From: Ciceribacter lividus
GTDB taxonomy: Bacteria; Pseudomonadota; Alphaproteobacteria; Rhizobiales; Rhizobiaceae
DNA length: 64,000 nt
Assembly: GCF_003337715.1 (NCBI RefSeq)
Contig: NZ_QPIX01000001.1
Location: 364,682 to 428,681 of the forward strand
Direction: 5' to 3'
Made by a program: the position numbers and the translations under genes. Position 1 is the first letter of the stretch. Each line of letters starts with the position of its first letter. Of this stretch, positions 33,479 to 40,120 are shown in pieces. The notes beneath the pieces were generated by a model. That model searched no databases. It worked only from the letters and a program-made list of their open reading frames with translations, and was not told the origin of the DNA.

Positions 33479-34015
33479 TCACTCGGGCCGAAACCGCGCC
33501 ATCGCAAGCGCATCGACGTACCGGCCACCCCTGAAGGCGAAGGCGCGGTGCATACCCTCGCGCTCGAAACCGAAGCTTTCGTAAAGGGCGATCGCGCCAG
33601 CATTGTCGATGAAGACCGTCAGTTCTAGGCGCCGGATGTTCAGCCATTCGTCGGCGATCCTGACGATCTCGCTGAGGAGCGCGCGTCCTATCCCTCGACG
33701 GATGTAGTCGTCATGCACACCCATACCGATCATGCCGGCATGTGCTCTGCGGCCCTGAAAACCATGCAGGCCTACATCTCCGACGATCCGGCCGTCCATT
33801 ACGGCGACGAGAGCCGTGACGCTGGAGCCTTGAGCTTCGATTGCGCGCCTGACGTCGTCGGCGCTCTGGTAGGGCAGGCGTAGCGTTCCGGACCGGCAAC
33901 CCGGCATGTTGTGCAAGTCCGCCAAGCCCGCTACATCCGTCGCAGTCCTCGCGCGGATCTGCAGCCCGTCCGGCCAATTCGACGGGGCGCTTGAACTCGG
34001 ATTTTGAAGGGACAT
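33479..34015 (-). CDS. GNAT family N-acetyltransferase
   Basis: The 178-residue product has the GNAT fold: an N-terminal strand (QIRARTATDVAGLADL), a central strand (ALVAVMDGRIVGDVGLH), and the acetyl-CoA loop HDDYIRRGIGRALLSEIV. The C-terminal NAGAIALYESFGFEREGMHR is typical of RimJ/PhnO-like members. Substrate is unknown; many relatives acetylate small amines or protein N-termini. AGGAG upstream of ATG 34015 is well placed. It lies alone between convergent and divergent neighbours. Confidence 0.88.
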   Translation of the reverse strand: MSLQNPSSSAPSNWPDGLQIRARTATDVAGLADLHNMPGCRSGTLRLPYQSADDVRRAIEAQGSSVTALVAVMDGRIVGDVGLHGFQGRRAHAGMIGMGVHDDYIRRGIGRALLSEIVRIADEWLNIRRLELTVFIDNAGAIALYESFGFEREGMHRAFAFRGGRYVDALAMARFRPE

Positions 34016-34273
34016 TGCACTCTCCTAGGCTTGCGCGGGGAGAGCAGGCGTCTCGAACCCTGCTCGCCTCCGCAGGGTTTCTGAGATGGTTCGTTCCTTA
34101 CCGACGCGACCCGACCCAGACACCCTGATAAGGGGTGACTGCCACGAGGGTCATCACTGCGGTCTGTCGGATGGCGAACATTGTCTCAGAATGGAGGCTG
34201 TCGGCAGCCGGGTCAAGCTCGGAAGCTCATGCGGAGTGATCTTGCCCGAATCCCCGGTCCGCCCTATGGCTTT

Positions 34274-34912
34274 ATGATGTCCAGCTATCCGTTCCCCGGC
34301 AAGACCATTGCCATCGACTTCGAAACCGCGAGCGAAGCCCGCGCCAGCGCGTGCTCGATCGGGCTGGCATGGATCGAAGACGGTGAGGTCGTGCGCGTCG
34401 AGGAGCGGCTGATCCGCCCGCCGGGCATGCGGTTTTCGTCCTTCAACATCGCGATCCACGGCATCCGCCCGGAAGACGTCGCCGACCAGCCGGAATTCCC
34501 CGATGTGATGGCGGAGTTCTTCGAGGACTTCCACGGAGCGGCGATGATCGCGCACAACGCGTCCTTCGACTTTTCGGTCTTGCGGGCGAGCCTCGATTTC
34601 TATGGGCTCGCCTATCCGGAACTCTCCTACTACTGCAGCGTCAAGCTCGCGCAGCGCCACTGGCCGGACCTGCCGTCTCACCGGCTGAACTGCCTCGCCG
34701 ATCATCTCGGGCTTTCCTTCGACCATCATAATGCGGCCGAGGACGCGCGCGTCTGCGCGCTCGCCACGCTTGCCATGGCCGAGGAGGCCGGTGTCAGCGG
34801 GATCGGTGCGCTCGCCGAGCGGACGGGCGTCAGGCCCGGACGTCTGCACAGGGACGGCTACGAGGCCTGTTCCTTCGTCAAGCGGGCGCGAAGGGCGCCT
34901 GTCCTGCAGTGA
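34274..34912 (+). CDS. DEDDh 3'-5' exonuclease (DnaQ-like)
   Basis: The product from ATG 34274 is 212 residues. The DEDDh exonuclease residues are visible: D15 and E17 in AIDFETAS, D99 in HNASFDFSVL, and H152 with D157 in HHNAAEDARV. This fold is that of the proofreading subunit DnaQ and of stand-alone exonucleases, but the short length and lack of a clamp-binding extension point to a stand-alone 3'-5' exonuclease. The frame is open upstream to 34181 with a TTG and another ATG (34229), so the start is uncertain. The end carries a small basic tail. Confidence 0.83.
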   Translation: MMSSYPFPGKTIAIDFETASEARASACSIGLAWIEDGEVVRVEERLIRPPGMRFSSFNIAIHGIRPEDVADQPEFPDVMAEFFEDFHGAAMIAHNASFDFSVLRASLDFYGLAYPELSYYCSVKLAQRHWPDLPSHRLNCLADHLGLSFDHHNAAEDARVCALATLAMAEEAGVSGIGALAERTGVRPGRLHRDGYEACSFVKRARRAPVLQ

Positions 34913-35034
34913 TGGTGACCACACCGCGTCGGCACGGAGCGCAGAGCTTGTCGCGGGCGGGCTCCGACGCCACATAAGGCGCGACCGGGTCGTATCCTCA
35001 CCCAAGACCCGCAGACAAGTACAGGAGCGAAGCC

Positions 35035-35523
35035 ATGCCCTTCCGCAAACCGATTTTCGCCACAGCGCTCGTTCTCGCGGGCGCGATTCCCGCCGCCGCC
35101 GAGGTGGTCGGAAAGGTGGGCGTGGACTGGGTCGGCAACGACATCGTCATCGAGGCCGTCACCGATCCAGAGGTGAAGGGCGTCACCTGCCACGTGACCT
35201 ATTTCGACCGCTCGATCATCGACCGCCTTTCCAAGGGCAACTGGTTCGAGGACCCGTCGAACAATTCCATCGCCTGCCGGCAGACCGGCCCCATCGAGAT
35301 CGGCGACATCGACCTGTCGGAAGAGGGCGATGAGGTGTTCCGTGAAGGCATGTCGCTCATCTGGAAAAAGCTCGTCGTCAACCGCATCTACGACAAGGCG
35401 AACGACACGCTCATCTATCTCGTGCATTCGCGCCAGGTGGTGGACGGATCCGCGAAGATGGCGATCTCGACCGTTCCCCTGTTCGATCAGCCGGTGACGT
35501 GGAAGAACGGCAAACCGCGGTGA
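35035..35523 (+). CDS. creA: CreA family periplasmic protein
   Basis: CreA is a small conserved exported protein of unknown biochemical function in many Proteobacteria. The 162-residue product has a Sec signal peptide (hydrophobic about 7-20, cleavage likely after AAA). The family blocks are VGKVGVDWVGNDIVIEA, KGVTCHVTYFDRSI, DPSNNSIACRQTG and the late LIYLVHSRQVVDGS. Two Cys (in VTCHV and IACRQ) could form a disulfide. CAGGAGC upstream of ATG 35035 is well placed. It is followed by a hairpin terminator. Confidence 0.9.
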   Translation: MPFRKPIFATALVLAGAIPAAAEVVGKVGVDWVGNDIVIEAVTDPEVKGVTCHVTYFDRSIIDRLSKGNWFEDPSNNSIACRQTGPIEIGDIDLSEEGDEVFREGMSLIWKKLVVNRIYDKANDTLIYLVHSRQVVDGSAKMAISTVPLFDQPVTWKNGKPR

Positions 35524-35579
35524 GACGGGATGCCGGCGACGGCCCGGTGTTCCAAAATGACCCAAAAAAGGTCGGTCAA

Positions 35580-35612
35580 CCGTGCCGAAAACGCGGCACG
35601 GCCCCATCTTTT
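35580..35612 (+). terminator. Terminator after creA
   Basis: CCGTGCCG (35580-35587) pairs with CGGCACGG (35594-35601) around AAAACG, followed by CCCATCTTTTA. It is 57 bases after the creA stop. Confidence 0.6.
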
Positions 35613-35747
35613 ACCTTCAGATGTGATGGGATTTGAGGCAGGATACAACCGATGTGTTGTGGAATCGGCGATCTACCCCATCACCATATTTCACAGGCAT
35701 GTCTTGCCAGTATTGCTCGGCCGAGGGCTTGCGTCCGAGGTCGTTGA

Positions 35748-35792
35748 AAAATGAAGGCCCTGGAAACAATCCGTTTCCAGGGCCTTTTCCAT
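35748..35792. terminator. Strong bidirectional hairpin terminator
   Basis: AAGGCCCTGGAAAC (35754-35767) pairs perfectly with GTTTCCAGGGCCTT (35773-35786) around a 5-base loop. The + strand reads into TTTT; the - strand reads into CATTTTT. It therefore fits a terminator in both directions and probably serves cheW on the - strand. Confidence 0.8.
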
Positions 35793-35881
35793 TCCGGGGA
35801 TGTTCATGCGGATGCGGTGATGCCGCCGGAGGCCGCCTCGCGGAGGCGGCCGAGCGCATCAGTCAGGAAGGCCGGTCAGGC

Positions 35882-36346
35882 TCAGGCGGCCTGCGCCAGC
35901 TCGTCGGCGATGACGGTGTCGAGGTTCAGGAAGCAGACCATCGACTTTTCGAGGGCGACGATGCCGCGGCAGAAGGCACGCTGGGCTTCCGGAATGATTT
36001 CCGGCGCCGGCTGCAGGTCTTCGGCGCGGATCGTCATCATGTCGGAAACCTGTTCGACCAGCAGGCCGACCAGCTTGCCGGCGATGTCGGTGACGATGAT
36101 GGCGGCGCGCTCGGAGGGTTCCGTCATCTTCATGCCGAGCCGGCAGGCCATGTCGATGACCGGGATGACGGCGCCGCGCAGGTTGATAAGGCCGAGGACA
36201 TATGGCGGTGTGTGCGGCATCGGCGTTACCGGCGCCCAGCCGCGGATTTCGCGGATCGCCATGATGTCGATGCAGAATTCCTGGTCGCCGAGATGAAAGG
36301 ATACGATCTCCAGATAGGCGCCTGACTGCTTGATTGCGTTCGTCAT
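35882..36346 (-). CDS. cheW: CheW-like chemotaxis coupling protein
   Basis: CheW couples chemoreceptors to the CheA kinase. The 154-residue product is a single CheW domain with the family pattern EIVSFHLGDQEFCIDIMAIREI, then NLRGAVIPVIDM and VSDMMTIRAED. There is no kinase or receiver domain. No other che gene or receptor is in this window, so it is a solitary coupling protein. It may serve the main chemotaxis system or another CheA-based pathway. A promoter is expected in 36347-36607. Confidence 0.9.
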   Translation of the reverse strand: MTNAIKQSGAYLEIVSFHLGDQEFCIDIMAIREIRGWAPVTPMPHTPPYVLGLINLRGAVIPVIDMACRLGMKMTEPSERAAIIVTDIAGKLVGLLVEQVSDMMTIRAEDLQPAPEIIPEAQRAFCRGIVALEKSMVCFLNLDTVIADELAQAA

Positions 36347-36607
36347 GTCTGAACTCTTCCCGGTTTGTCGGCCGTGCGGATCGGGTCCTGTCTGCGCGGC
36401 GGCATTGCGTCGTCCGCTGCGTCACGACGGAGCCGTGCCCCGCTTTCGCGTCGGTGGTGCATGATCACTGCGGAGAGCCGAGGAGATGGGTCGGCCATCC
36501 CGGCGGACATGATGTCCAAACGATCCTTGCGGAATCATCTTCGCCCCGCGACACTGGCAGAGATTTCTTAAACATCCGCTAATCGAGGGGCTTTGCCGGC
36601 CGTCGCC

Positions 36608-37396
36608 TCAACTGAGCGCCACGACGCGACGGTAGAGATGCCAGGTCGCGTGTCCGAGAATCGGCAATGCCGCGAGCAGGCCGACGAACAGCGGGACCAT
36701 CGCCAGGATCGCCGCCGCGGCGACGATGACGCCGAAGCCCAGCATCGCTACGGGGTTCTCGACGACAGCACGCACGCTGGTGATCATCGCCGTGACGAAG
36801 TCGATGTCGCGGTCGAGCAGCAGCGGCATCGAGATCACCGTCACGGTGAAGAGTACGGTCGCGATCACCGCGCCGACGATCGTGCCGACCGCCAGGAAGA
36901 GCAGGCCTTCCGGTGTCGTGGTCACGACCGTGAGGAAGGCCGGCAGCGAGGCGGAAATCTTGAAGCCGAGGAAAAGTGCGAGCAGCAGGCGTACCTGGTA
37001 GATCCAGACCCAGAAGACGAAGAGCACCACGAAGGCCATCCAGGACAGTTGCCGCTCGCGCTGGCGGAAAACCTCCGCGAGGATGCCGCGCCACGTGACG
37101 GGCTGCCCCGCTTCGTCCCGGCGGCTGATCTCGTAGAGTCCGACCGCGACGAAGGGGCCGATCAGCGGAAAGCCGATCGCGATCGGGATGATCATCCACG
37201 GCTGGTGATAGAGGCTGAGCATGGCGACGATGAAGACACCACCCACGGCATAGATGCCGCCGAAGAACAGGCCGAAAAGCGGGTAGCGCCGAAAATCCTT
37301 CCAGCCCTCCCGCAACGCCGCCCGGACATCGGCGAGGCCTATGGTGTTGATGCGGATCTTGTGCGGCGGTGCCGCGCCGATTGCCTGTTTTCCCAT
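36608..37396 (-). CDS. DUF2189 polytopic membrane protein
   Basis: ATG 37396 follows GGGAGG at 5 bases and gives 262 residues. The product has the DUF2189 pattern: a soluble start with the motif DVRAALREGWKDFRRYPLFGL, then about six hydrophobic segments (about 40-63, 64-85, 125-150, 155-180, 205-230, 235-255). The function of DUF2189 proteins is not known. The open frame extends upstream without homology. It is divergent from the small membrane gene at 37523. Confidence 0.85.
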   Translation of the reverse strand: MGKQAIGAAPPHKIRINTIGLADVRAALREGWKDFRRYPLFGLFFGGIYAVGGVFIVAMLSLYHQPWMIIPIAIGFPLIGPFVAVGLYEISRRDEAGQPVTWRGILAEVFRQRERQLSWMAFVVLFVFWVWIYQVRLLLALFLGFKISASLPAFLTVVTTTPEGLLFLAVGTIVGAVIATVLFTVTVISMPLLLDRDIDFVTAMITSVRAVVENPVAMLGFGVIVAAAAILAMVPLFVGLLAALPILGHATWHLYRRVVALS

Positions 37397-37522
37397 GCGT
37401 CCCTCCCAAGACTTCCGGCAGACATTCCGGAACACAGGATTGCAGATCGGTGGCCGTTGTCCATCGCTTTTCGCAAGGCTTAAGAGCAAGATTGGGACTT
37501 CTCCGAGGCGGCAGGAGGCGAT

Positions 37523-37693
37523 ATGTATGGGCGCATGGAGCAGCCGGCCTCAAAATCACCGCGGATCGCCCTATGGGCCGCGCTTTTCGGCGCCGGCGCA
37601 GCGGCGACGGGTGCGGTTTTCGCAGGCTGGCTGAACTATGGCTCGGCGATCGTGCTCGCCTATATGGAAAACGGGCTTTCCAGCTGCTTCTGA
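37523..37693 (+). CDS. Small hypothetical membrane protein (56 residues)
   Basis: ATG 37523 follows AGGAGG (37512-37517) at ideal spacing. The 56-residue product begins MYGRMEQPASKSPRI and has one strong hydrophobic segment (about residues 16-40, including AALFGAGAAATGAVFAG). It ends NGLSSCF. Signs that it is real are the good ribosome binding site, the coherent one-TM topology with basic residues before the segment, and its position just ahead of a SCO1-type gene. I do not recognise a family. Confidence 0.65.
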   Translation: MYGRMEQPASKSPRIALWAALFGAGAAATGAVFAGWLNYGSAIVLAYMENGLSSCF

Positions 37694-37835
37694 GCCGGCG
37701 AGACAAATCCGCGCGCTTTTCCCGGATAACCACCTATTGAATTGCGCCGGCCGCCGCCGGGTTGTATCAGCGGGACATCATGTGCGGTGGAACGACTCCC
37801 GTGCGTTCGGCCCGATAGAAACAGGACAGGGATAC

Positions 37836-38435
37836 ATGAAGACGCTGCGGATCATTCTCTGGGGAGGCGTTCTGGTTTTCGCCGGGCTGCTCGGATGGCT
37901 GACCTTCCAGGTCACACAGTCGAAGGAGCAGATCGCGGAAGCGCCGTTCGGCGTGCCGTTCCAGCTCATCGACCAGACCGGCAAGCCCATCACCGAACAG
38001 GCCTTCCGCGGCAAGCCGACGGCGCTCTTCTTCGGCTTCACCCATTGCCCGGAAATTTGCCCGACGACGCTCTTCGAACTCAACGGATGGCTGGAGAAGG
38101 TCGATCCGGACGGCACCCGGCTGCAGGCCTATTTCGTGACCGTCGATCCGGAGCGGGATTCGCCGGAAATGCTCAACAACTACATTTCCAACGTCACCAA
38201 GCGCGTGATCGGCATCGGCGGCCCGCCGGAGAAGGTGGCCGAGGTCGTCAAGGGCTTCCGGGTCTATGCCAAGAAGATCCCGCTCGACGAGAAGGACCCG
38301 AACGGCGACTACACGATGGATCATACGGCGTCCGTCTTCCTGCTCGACGCCGAGGGCCGGTTCAAGGGCACCATCTCCTACGGCGAGAACCCCGACGTGG
38401 CGGTGCAGAAGCTCGAAAATCTCAAGAACGGCTGA
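37836..38435 (+). CDS. SCO1/SenC family copper chaperone
   Basis: SCO1 proteins deliver copper or reduce thiols for the CuA centre of cytochrome c oxidase. ATG 37836 gives 199 residues. An N-terminal membrane anchor lies at about 6-25, then a thioredoxin-fold domain. The copper ligands are C71 and C75 in HCPEIC (CxxxC), and H163 in MDHTAS. The FFGFTHCPEICPTTL and VTVDPERDSPE blocks are typical. It acts in the periplasm. The 56-residue gene at 37523 precedes it by 142 bases; both could be one unit, but a separate promoter is possible. Confidence 0.93.
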   Translation: MKTLRIILWGGVLVFAGLLGWLTFQVTQSKEQIAEAPFGVPFQLIDQTGKPITEQAFRGKPTALFFGFTHCPEICPTTLFELNGWLEKVDPDGTRLQAYFVTVDPERDSPEMLNNYISNVTKRVIGIGGPPEKVAEVVKGFRVYAKKIPLDEKDPNGDYTMDHTASVFLLDAEGRFKGTISYGENPDVAVQKLENLKNG

Positions 38436-38557
38436 TGCCGACGCCGGCCTCGCCGGCATCTCCCAGGTTGCCAGCGGCGGCCGGGCGTTGTACCGGAGAC
38501 GACGACAGAGGGCAGGGCCGGTGGTCCTGCCCGTTTCCATGACCAGGAAGGCCCGTC

Positions 38558-39433
38558 GTGAGTGAAATCCGCCTCTACGTAACCGTCACCGAAAAAGTGG
38601 CGAACGACATCCTCGAGCTGATGACCAACTTCTTCGGCGAGGAGGATTACGCGATCGCGACCACCGAGGTCGACGAGAAGAACGACGTCTGGGAAGCCTC
38701 GATCTACCTGATGGCGGAGGAGGAGGCGGAGGTCCACGAACGCCTGCGAGAAATGCTCGCCGAAGATTTTTCGTCGCTCGAGATCGAGCGCGAAGTCATC
38801 CCCGACATCGACTGGATCGCCAAGTCGCTCGAAGGACTGACGCCGGTCCGCGCCGGGCGCTTCCTCGTCCACGGCTCGCATGACCGCGACAAGGTCCAGG
38901 TCAACGACCTCGCCATCGAGATCGACGCCGGCCAGGCCTTCGGGACCGGCCATCACGGCACGACGGCGGGATGCCTCGAAATGATCGCCGACGTTACGCG
39001 GGCGGAGCGCCCCCGCAATGCGCTCGACCTCGGCACGGGAAGCGGCGTTCTGGCGATTGCCGTGCGACGCCTGCTGCCGATCCCGGTGCTTGCGACCGAC
39101 ATTGATCCGATCGCGGTCCGGGTCGCCAAGGAAAACGCGCGCCGAAATGGCATTGCTACCGGCATCGAATTCCGGGTCGCTCCCGGCTTTCACTCCACCG
39201 CTTTCGGCAAATACGGCCCGTTCGACCTGATCATTGCCAACATTCTCGCACGACCGCTGATGAAGATGGCGCCGCAACTGGTCGCCAACCTTTCGAGCGG
39301 CGGTTCGGTCATCCTGTCGGGGATTCTCGCAAGCCAGCGGTGGAAGGTGATCGCCGCCTATAACGGCGCCGGGCTGAAGCACGTCCGCACGATCTGGCGC
39401 AACGGCTGGGTGACGATCCACCTGCGCGGCTGA
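38558..39433 (+). CDS. prmA: Ribosomal protein L11 methyltransferase PrmA
   Basis: PrmA trimethylates ribosomal protein L11. GTG 38558, with AGGAAGG at 38545-38551, gives 291 residues. An N-terminal L11-binding domain (about 1-100) is followed by a linker. The SAM-binding domain has AFGTGHHGTTAGCLEM, NALDLGTGSGVLAIA and the catalytic-loop IIANILARPLMKMA. Length and blocks match the family. It is convergent to the small-RNA region that follows on the - strand. Confidence 0.95.
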   Translation: MSEIRLYVTVTEKVANDILELMTNFFGEEDYAIATTEVDEKNDVWEASIYLMAEEEAEVHERLREMLAEDFSSLEIEREVIPDIDWIAKSLEGLTPVRAGRFLVHGSHDRDKVQVNDLAIEIDAGQAFGTGHHGTTAGCLEMIADVTRAERPRNALDLGTGSGVLAIAVRRLLPIPVLATDIDPIAVRVAKENARRNGIATGIEFRVAPGFHSTAFGKYGPFDLIIANILARPLMKMAPQLVANLSSGGSVILSGILASQRWKVIAAYNGAGLKHVRTIWRNGWVTIHLRG

Positions 39434-39497
39434 GGCGGGTGGGGTCGAAGTTCTGCTGCATTGCAGTATTGCTTCTGATGCATGGCTCAATACAGGT

Positions 39498-39540
39498 CCC
39501 GAAATACGAAAGGCGGCATCCGGGGATGCCGCCTTTCCGA
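39498..39540 (-). terminator. Terminator of the CcsR/MmgR-like RNA
   Basis: GAAAGGCGGCATCC (39508-39521) and GGATGCCGCCTTTC (39524-39537) form a perfect 14-bp stem with a minimal loop. On the - strand it is followed by GTATTTCGG, a T-rich tail. It may also end prmA from the + side, though the + strand lacks a T-run beyond the stem. Confidence 0.75.
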
Positions 39541-39650
39541 TCAGATCGACTGATCGATGCATGGGCCTGGGAGGAGGAGAAGCCCATGCGTGTCGCGTAT
39601 TCCGGCACCGGCGCAGACCTGGGAGGAGGAGGAGGAGGGGCCTGCGCGGC
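39500..39650 (-). ncRNA. Small RNA of the CcsR/'cuckoo'/MmgR type, two CCUCCUCCC hairpins plus terminator
   Basis: Read on the - strand, just after the 57-residue gene at 39657-39830, there are three hairpins. Hairpin A pairs 39639-39647 with 39611-39619 (9 bp with one G-U) around a loop of repeated CCU ending CCUCCUCCC. Hairpin B pairs GCATGGGC with GCCCATGC (39582-39589 with 39559-39566) around UUCUCCUCCUCCCAG. The third is the intrinsic terminator (39508-39537). Two stem-loops with anti-Shine-Dalgarno CCUCCUCCC loops plus a terminator, behind a DUF1127-type gene, is the layout of the CcsR/cuckoo family; S. meliloti MmgR belongs to this kind. Exact ends are not known. Confidence 0.75.
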
Positions 39651-39656
39651 GTTCAA

Positions 39657-39830
39657 TCAGAATACGGAGCCTGTCGCCCGCTTGCGGCGGAGTTCCGCGC
39701 GGCTGGTGCCGATGGTTTCCAGCGTCTTGTCGTCCAGAGACAGCAGCGCGTCGTTGACATAACGGCTGGCCTGACGCTCGCGCGCTTCGATGATCCGCTG
39801 ATACGCCCTGCGAAGGAAAGAGCTTGCCAT
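39657..39830 (-). CDS. DUF1127-like small basic protein (57 residues)
   Basis: ATG 39830 on the - strand, 8 bases after AAGGA, opens a 57-residue frame. It begins MASSFLRRAYQRI and contains ARERQASRYVN, LLSLDDKTLETIG and SRAELRRKRAT. The pattern Arg-rich N-terminus, LDD, IG.SR.EL is that of DUF1127-like proteins, which are abundant in Rhizobiales. CcaF1 of Rhodobacter, a DUF1127 protein, is encoded just ahead of CcsR small RNAs and binds RNA. Here the same order is seen. A hairpin (39851-39867) lies in the 5' leader. Confidence 0.82.
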   Translation of the reverse strand: MASSFLRRAYQRIIEARERQASRYVNDALLSLDDKTLETIGTSRAELRRKRATGSVF

Positions 39831-39850
39831 CTTCGTATTCCTTTCGTGCC

Positions 39851-39886
39851 GGGCGGCGATCCCGCCCGTTCGATGAGTTGAATATA
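39851..39886 (-). promoter_or_regulatory. Possible -10 element and leader hairpin of the DUF1127-like gene
   Basis: On the - strand TATATT at 39881-39886 could be a -10 box about 50 bases ahead of the start; no good -35 stands at 17 bases. GGGCGG/CCGCCC (39851-39856 with 39862-39867) forms a hairpin in the leader, about 20 bases before the start codon. RpoH control, known for CcsR loci, cannot be shown here. Confidence 0.3.
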
Positions 39887-40120
39887 GTGACTCCGGCGCG
39901 GGGCGGCAGAGGGTAATCCCTCATGGGTGTTATGCGTTTTGTGCATGGATGGCTCGCCGCTTGGGCACTGCCCCTGCTGTTCTGAACAAAAACGAGGCAG
40001 GCTGCCGCTGATGTCGGCTGACGCTGCTTTGTCCCGCGTGCGCCGATCCGAGAAAACCTGATGAACCGGGCTCGGCTCTTGCTATAAGGCAAATCAGTCA
40101 TCAGTCAGAGCGAGTCCGCC

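Larger units (their letters stand above)
35524..35881. other. creA-cheW intergenic region with two hairpins
   Basis: The region has the creA terminator at 35580-35612 and a very strong 14-bp inverted repeat at 35754-35786. Between them, 35613-35753 is unassigned. A 74-residue open frame there has no recognisable features. The strong hairpin may end cheW from one side and a small untranslated RNA from the other. No promoter can be fixed. Confidence 0.4.

Noticed and set aside
34056-34080. Hairpin AACCCTGC/GCAGGGTT as terminator
   Set aside because: It stands between two divergent genes and has no T-run on the + strand; it may be a chance palindrome or part of a promoter.
35530-35754. 74-codon open frame after creA
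   Set aside because: No ribosome binding site of quality, no coding pattern, and it spans the creA terminator.
38432-38462. GC-rich palindrome after the SCO1-type gene
   Set aside because: GATGCCG/CGGCATC can pair but no T-tract follows, so it is not counted as a terminator.
39439-39762. Open frame with a Glu/Gly-rich repeat on the + strand
   Set aside because: The repeat is the complement of the CCUCCUCCC loops, and the frame crosses the antisense DUF1127-like gene.
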